Origin: Gammaproteobacteria bacterium
Lineage (GTDB): Bacteria > Pseudomonadota > Gammaproteobacteria > UBA9214
Reading direction: 5' to 3'
Assembly (NCBI GenBank): GCA_030632175.1
Contig: DAOVVG010000138.1
Location: 1 to 6,662 of the forward strand
Length of the DNA: 6,662 nt
Below, piece by piece: positions 6,216 through 6,662 of the stretch (the stretch's first letter is position 1; each line of letters begins with the position of its first letter). Position numbers and translations under genes: made by a program. Below the pieces are notes generated by a model that worked only from the letters and a program-made list of their open reading frames with translations, was not told the origin of the DNA and made no database searches.

Positions 6216-6662
6216 TTTTCCGGGGGAATAAAAAAATGTTTGGCGGTGCGTAACGCATCTTCTGCACGAAAACGCAATTTCTTGCGTTGCAATACAGCCC
6301 AGGTGAACTGGTAGCAGTGAGTGGCAAGGCGCCGTTTATGTGCGGAATCACCTGCAAGTAAATCATACCTCAGGGCGCCCCTTGACAGGTAGCGTTCGAT
6401 CGCCAGGTATTCACACAGCAGGCCGGGGTTGAGCCTGGGGTTGGAATAGTCAAACCCTGAACAGTACTGGTAAACGTGGCCGTCATACAGGAAATTATAG
6501 AAATAGCCTATCACCGTTTCCGGTGTTGATATCCTGAGTAGTTCAACTTGATTTTCAGGATGGCATGCGATGACAAGGCGTTTATGAAAGTCAATGATTG
6601 CTTCGTTTGGGAATGCGCCTTTAAGCCCTCTTTTATGCCAGCGCATTTCATGCAGACGAATA
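6206..6662 (-). CDS. CelD/BcsL-type (FemAB-like) acetyltransferase, C-terminal part (5' end off window)
   Basis: The - strand frame is open from the right edge to a TGA at 6208-6206 and shows the last 151 residues. The first visible ATG (6646) is not the start: the frame continues upstream as IRLHE, and LHEMRWHKRGLKGAF matches the LHxxRWxxRGxxGxF helix found inside CelD/BioF2-like acetyltransferase domains (Acetyltransf_6 style). Further on are a strand pair around VIGYFYNFLYDGHVYQYCSGFD (50-71 of the visible part) and RYDLLAGDSAHKRRLAT (98-114), which corresponds to the YDFLxGDxxYKxRxA signature of this GNAT-fold group. An Asp-Leu-Leu core and His replace the usual Phe and Tyr. Members are commonly found in exopolysaccharide and cellulose loci, with poorly known acceptors. 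The gene runs convergent to the amidotransferase and overlaps its 3' end, so it belongs to a different transcript. The family call is good, the role unknown. Confidence 0.72.
   Translation of the reverse strand, partial: IRLHEMRWHKRGLKGAFPNEAIIDFHKRLVIACHPENQVELLRISTPETVIGYFYNFLYDGHVYQYCSGFDYSNPRLNPGLLCEYLAIERYLSRGALRYDLLAGDSAHKRRLATHCYQFTWAVLQRKKLRFRAEDALRTAKHFFIPPENHP

Noticed and set aside
6216..6240. TTTTCC-GGG-GGAATAAAA as a terminator between the convergent genes
   Set aside because: The stem is very short, the following run is A and not T on the + strand, and the segment lies within the - strand coding frame.

Overview
The window is a chromosomal-looking stretch of densely packed genes, probably from a gammaproteobacterium. 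That guess rests only on protein style, balanced base composition and good Shine-Dalgarno sites at two genes; no marker gene fixes the taxon. Six complete genes run on the + strand, a fragment of a seventh enters from the left edge, and a convergent gene on the - strand runs off the right edge.

Left to right: (1) the last 43 codons of an unidentified protein (1-132); (2) a FabH-type 3-oxoacyl-ACP synthase III (169-1221, TTG start); (3) a FabG-type SDR reductase whose start overlaps the synthase stop (1214-1975); (4) a stand-alone acyl carrier protein with its phosphopantetheine serine (2010-2267); (5) a 375-residue tandem GNAT-like acyltransferase (2289-3416); (6) a Sfp-type 4'-phosphopantetheinyl transferase (3450-4193); (7) a 138-bp gap; (8) an AsnB-type glutamine amidotransferase (4332-6215); (9) on the - strand, the C-terminal part of a CelD/BcsL-type (FemAB-like) acyltransferase (6206 to the edge), overlapping the amidotransferase tail to tail.

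The first five complete genes make a coherent acyl-making unit. The PPTase would load the ACP, the synthase would condense an acyl-CoA with malonyl-ACP, the reductase would give a 3-hydroxyacyl-ACP, and the GNAT-like protein is a candidate to move that acyl group to an amine. No dehydratase or enoyl reductase is seen, so a short 3-hydroxyacyl group such as 3-hydroxybutyryl is the simplest predicted product. The amidotransferase and the CelD-type protein fit a surface glycan or cell-envelope locus, where sugars are N-acylated and carboxyl groups amidated. The individual family calls are well supported by motifs. The pathway and its end product are inference, since no glycosyltransferase, aminotransferase or export gene lies in the window.
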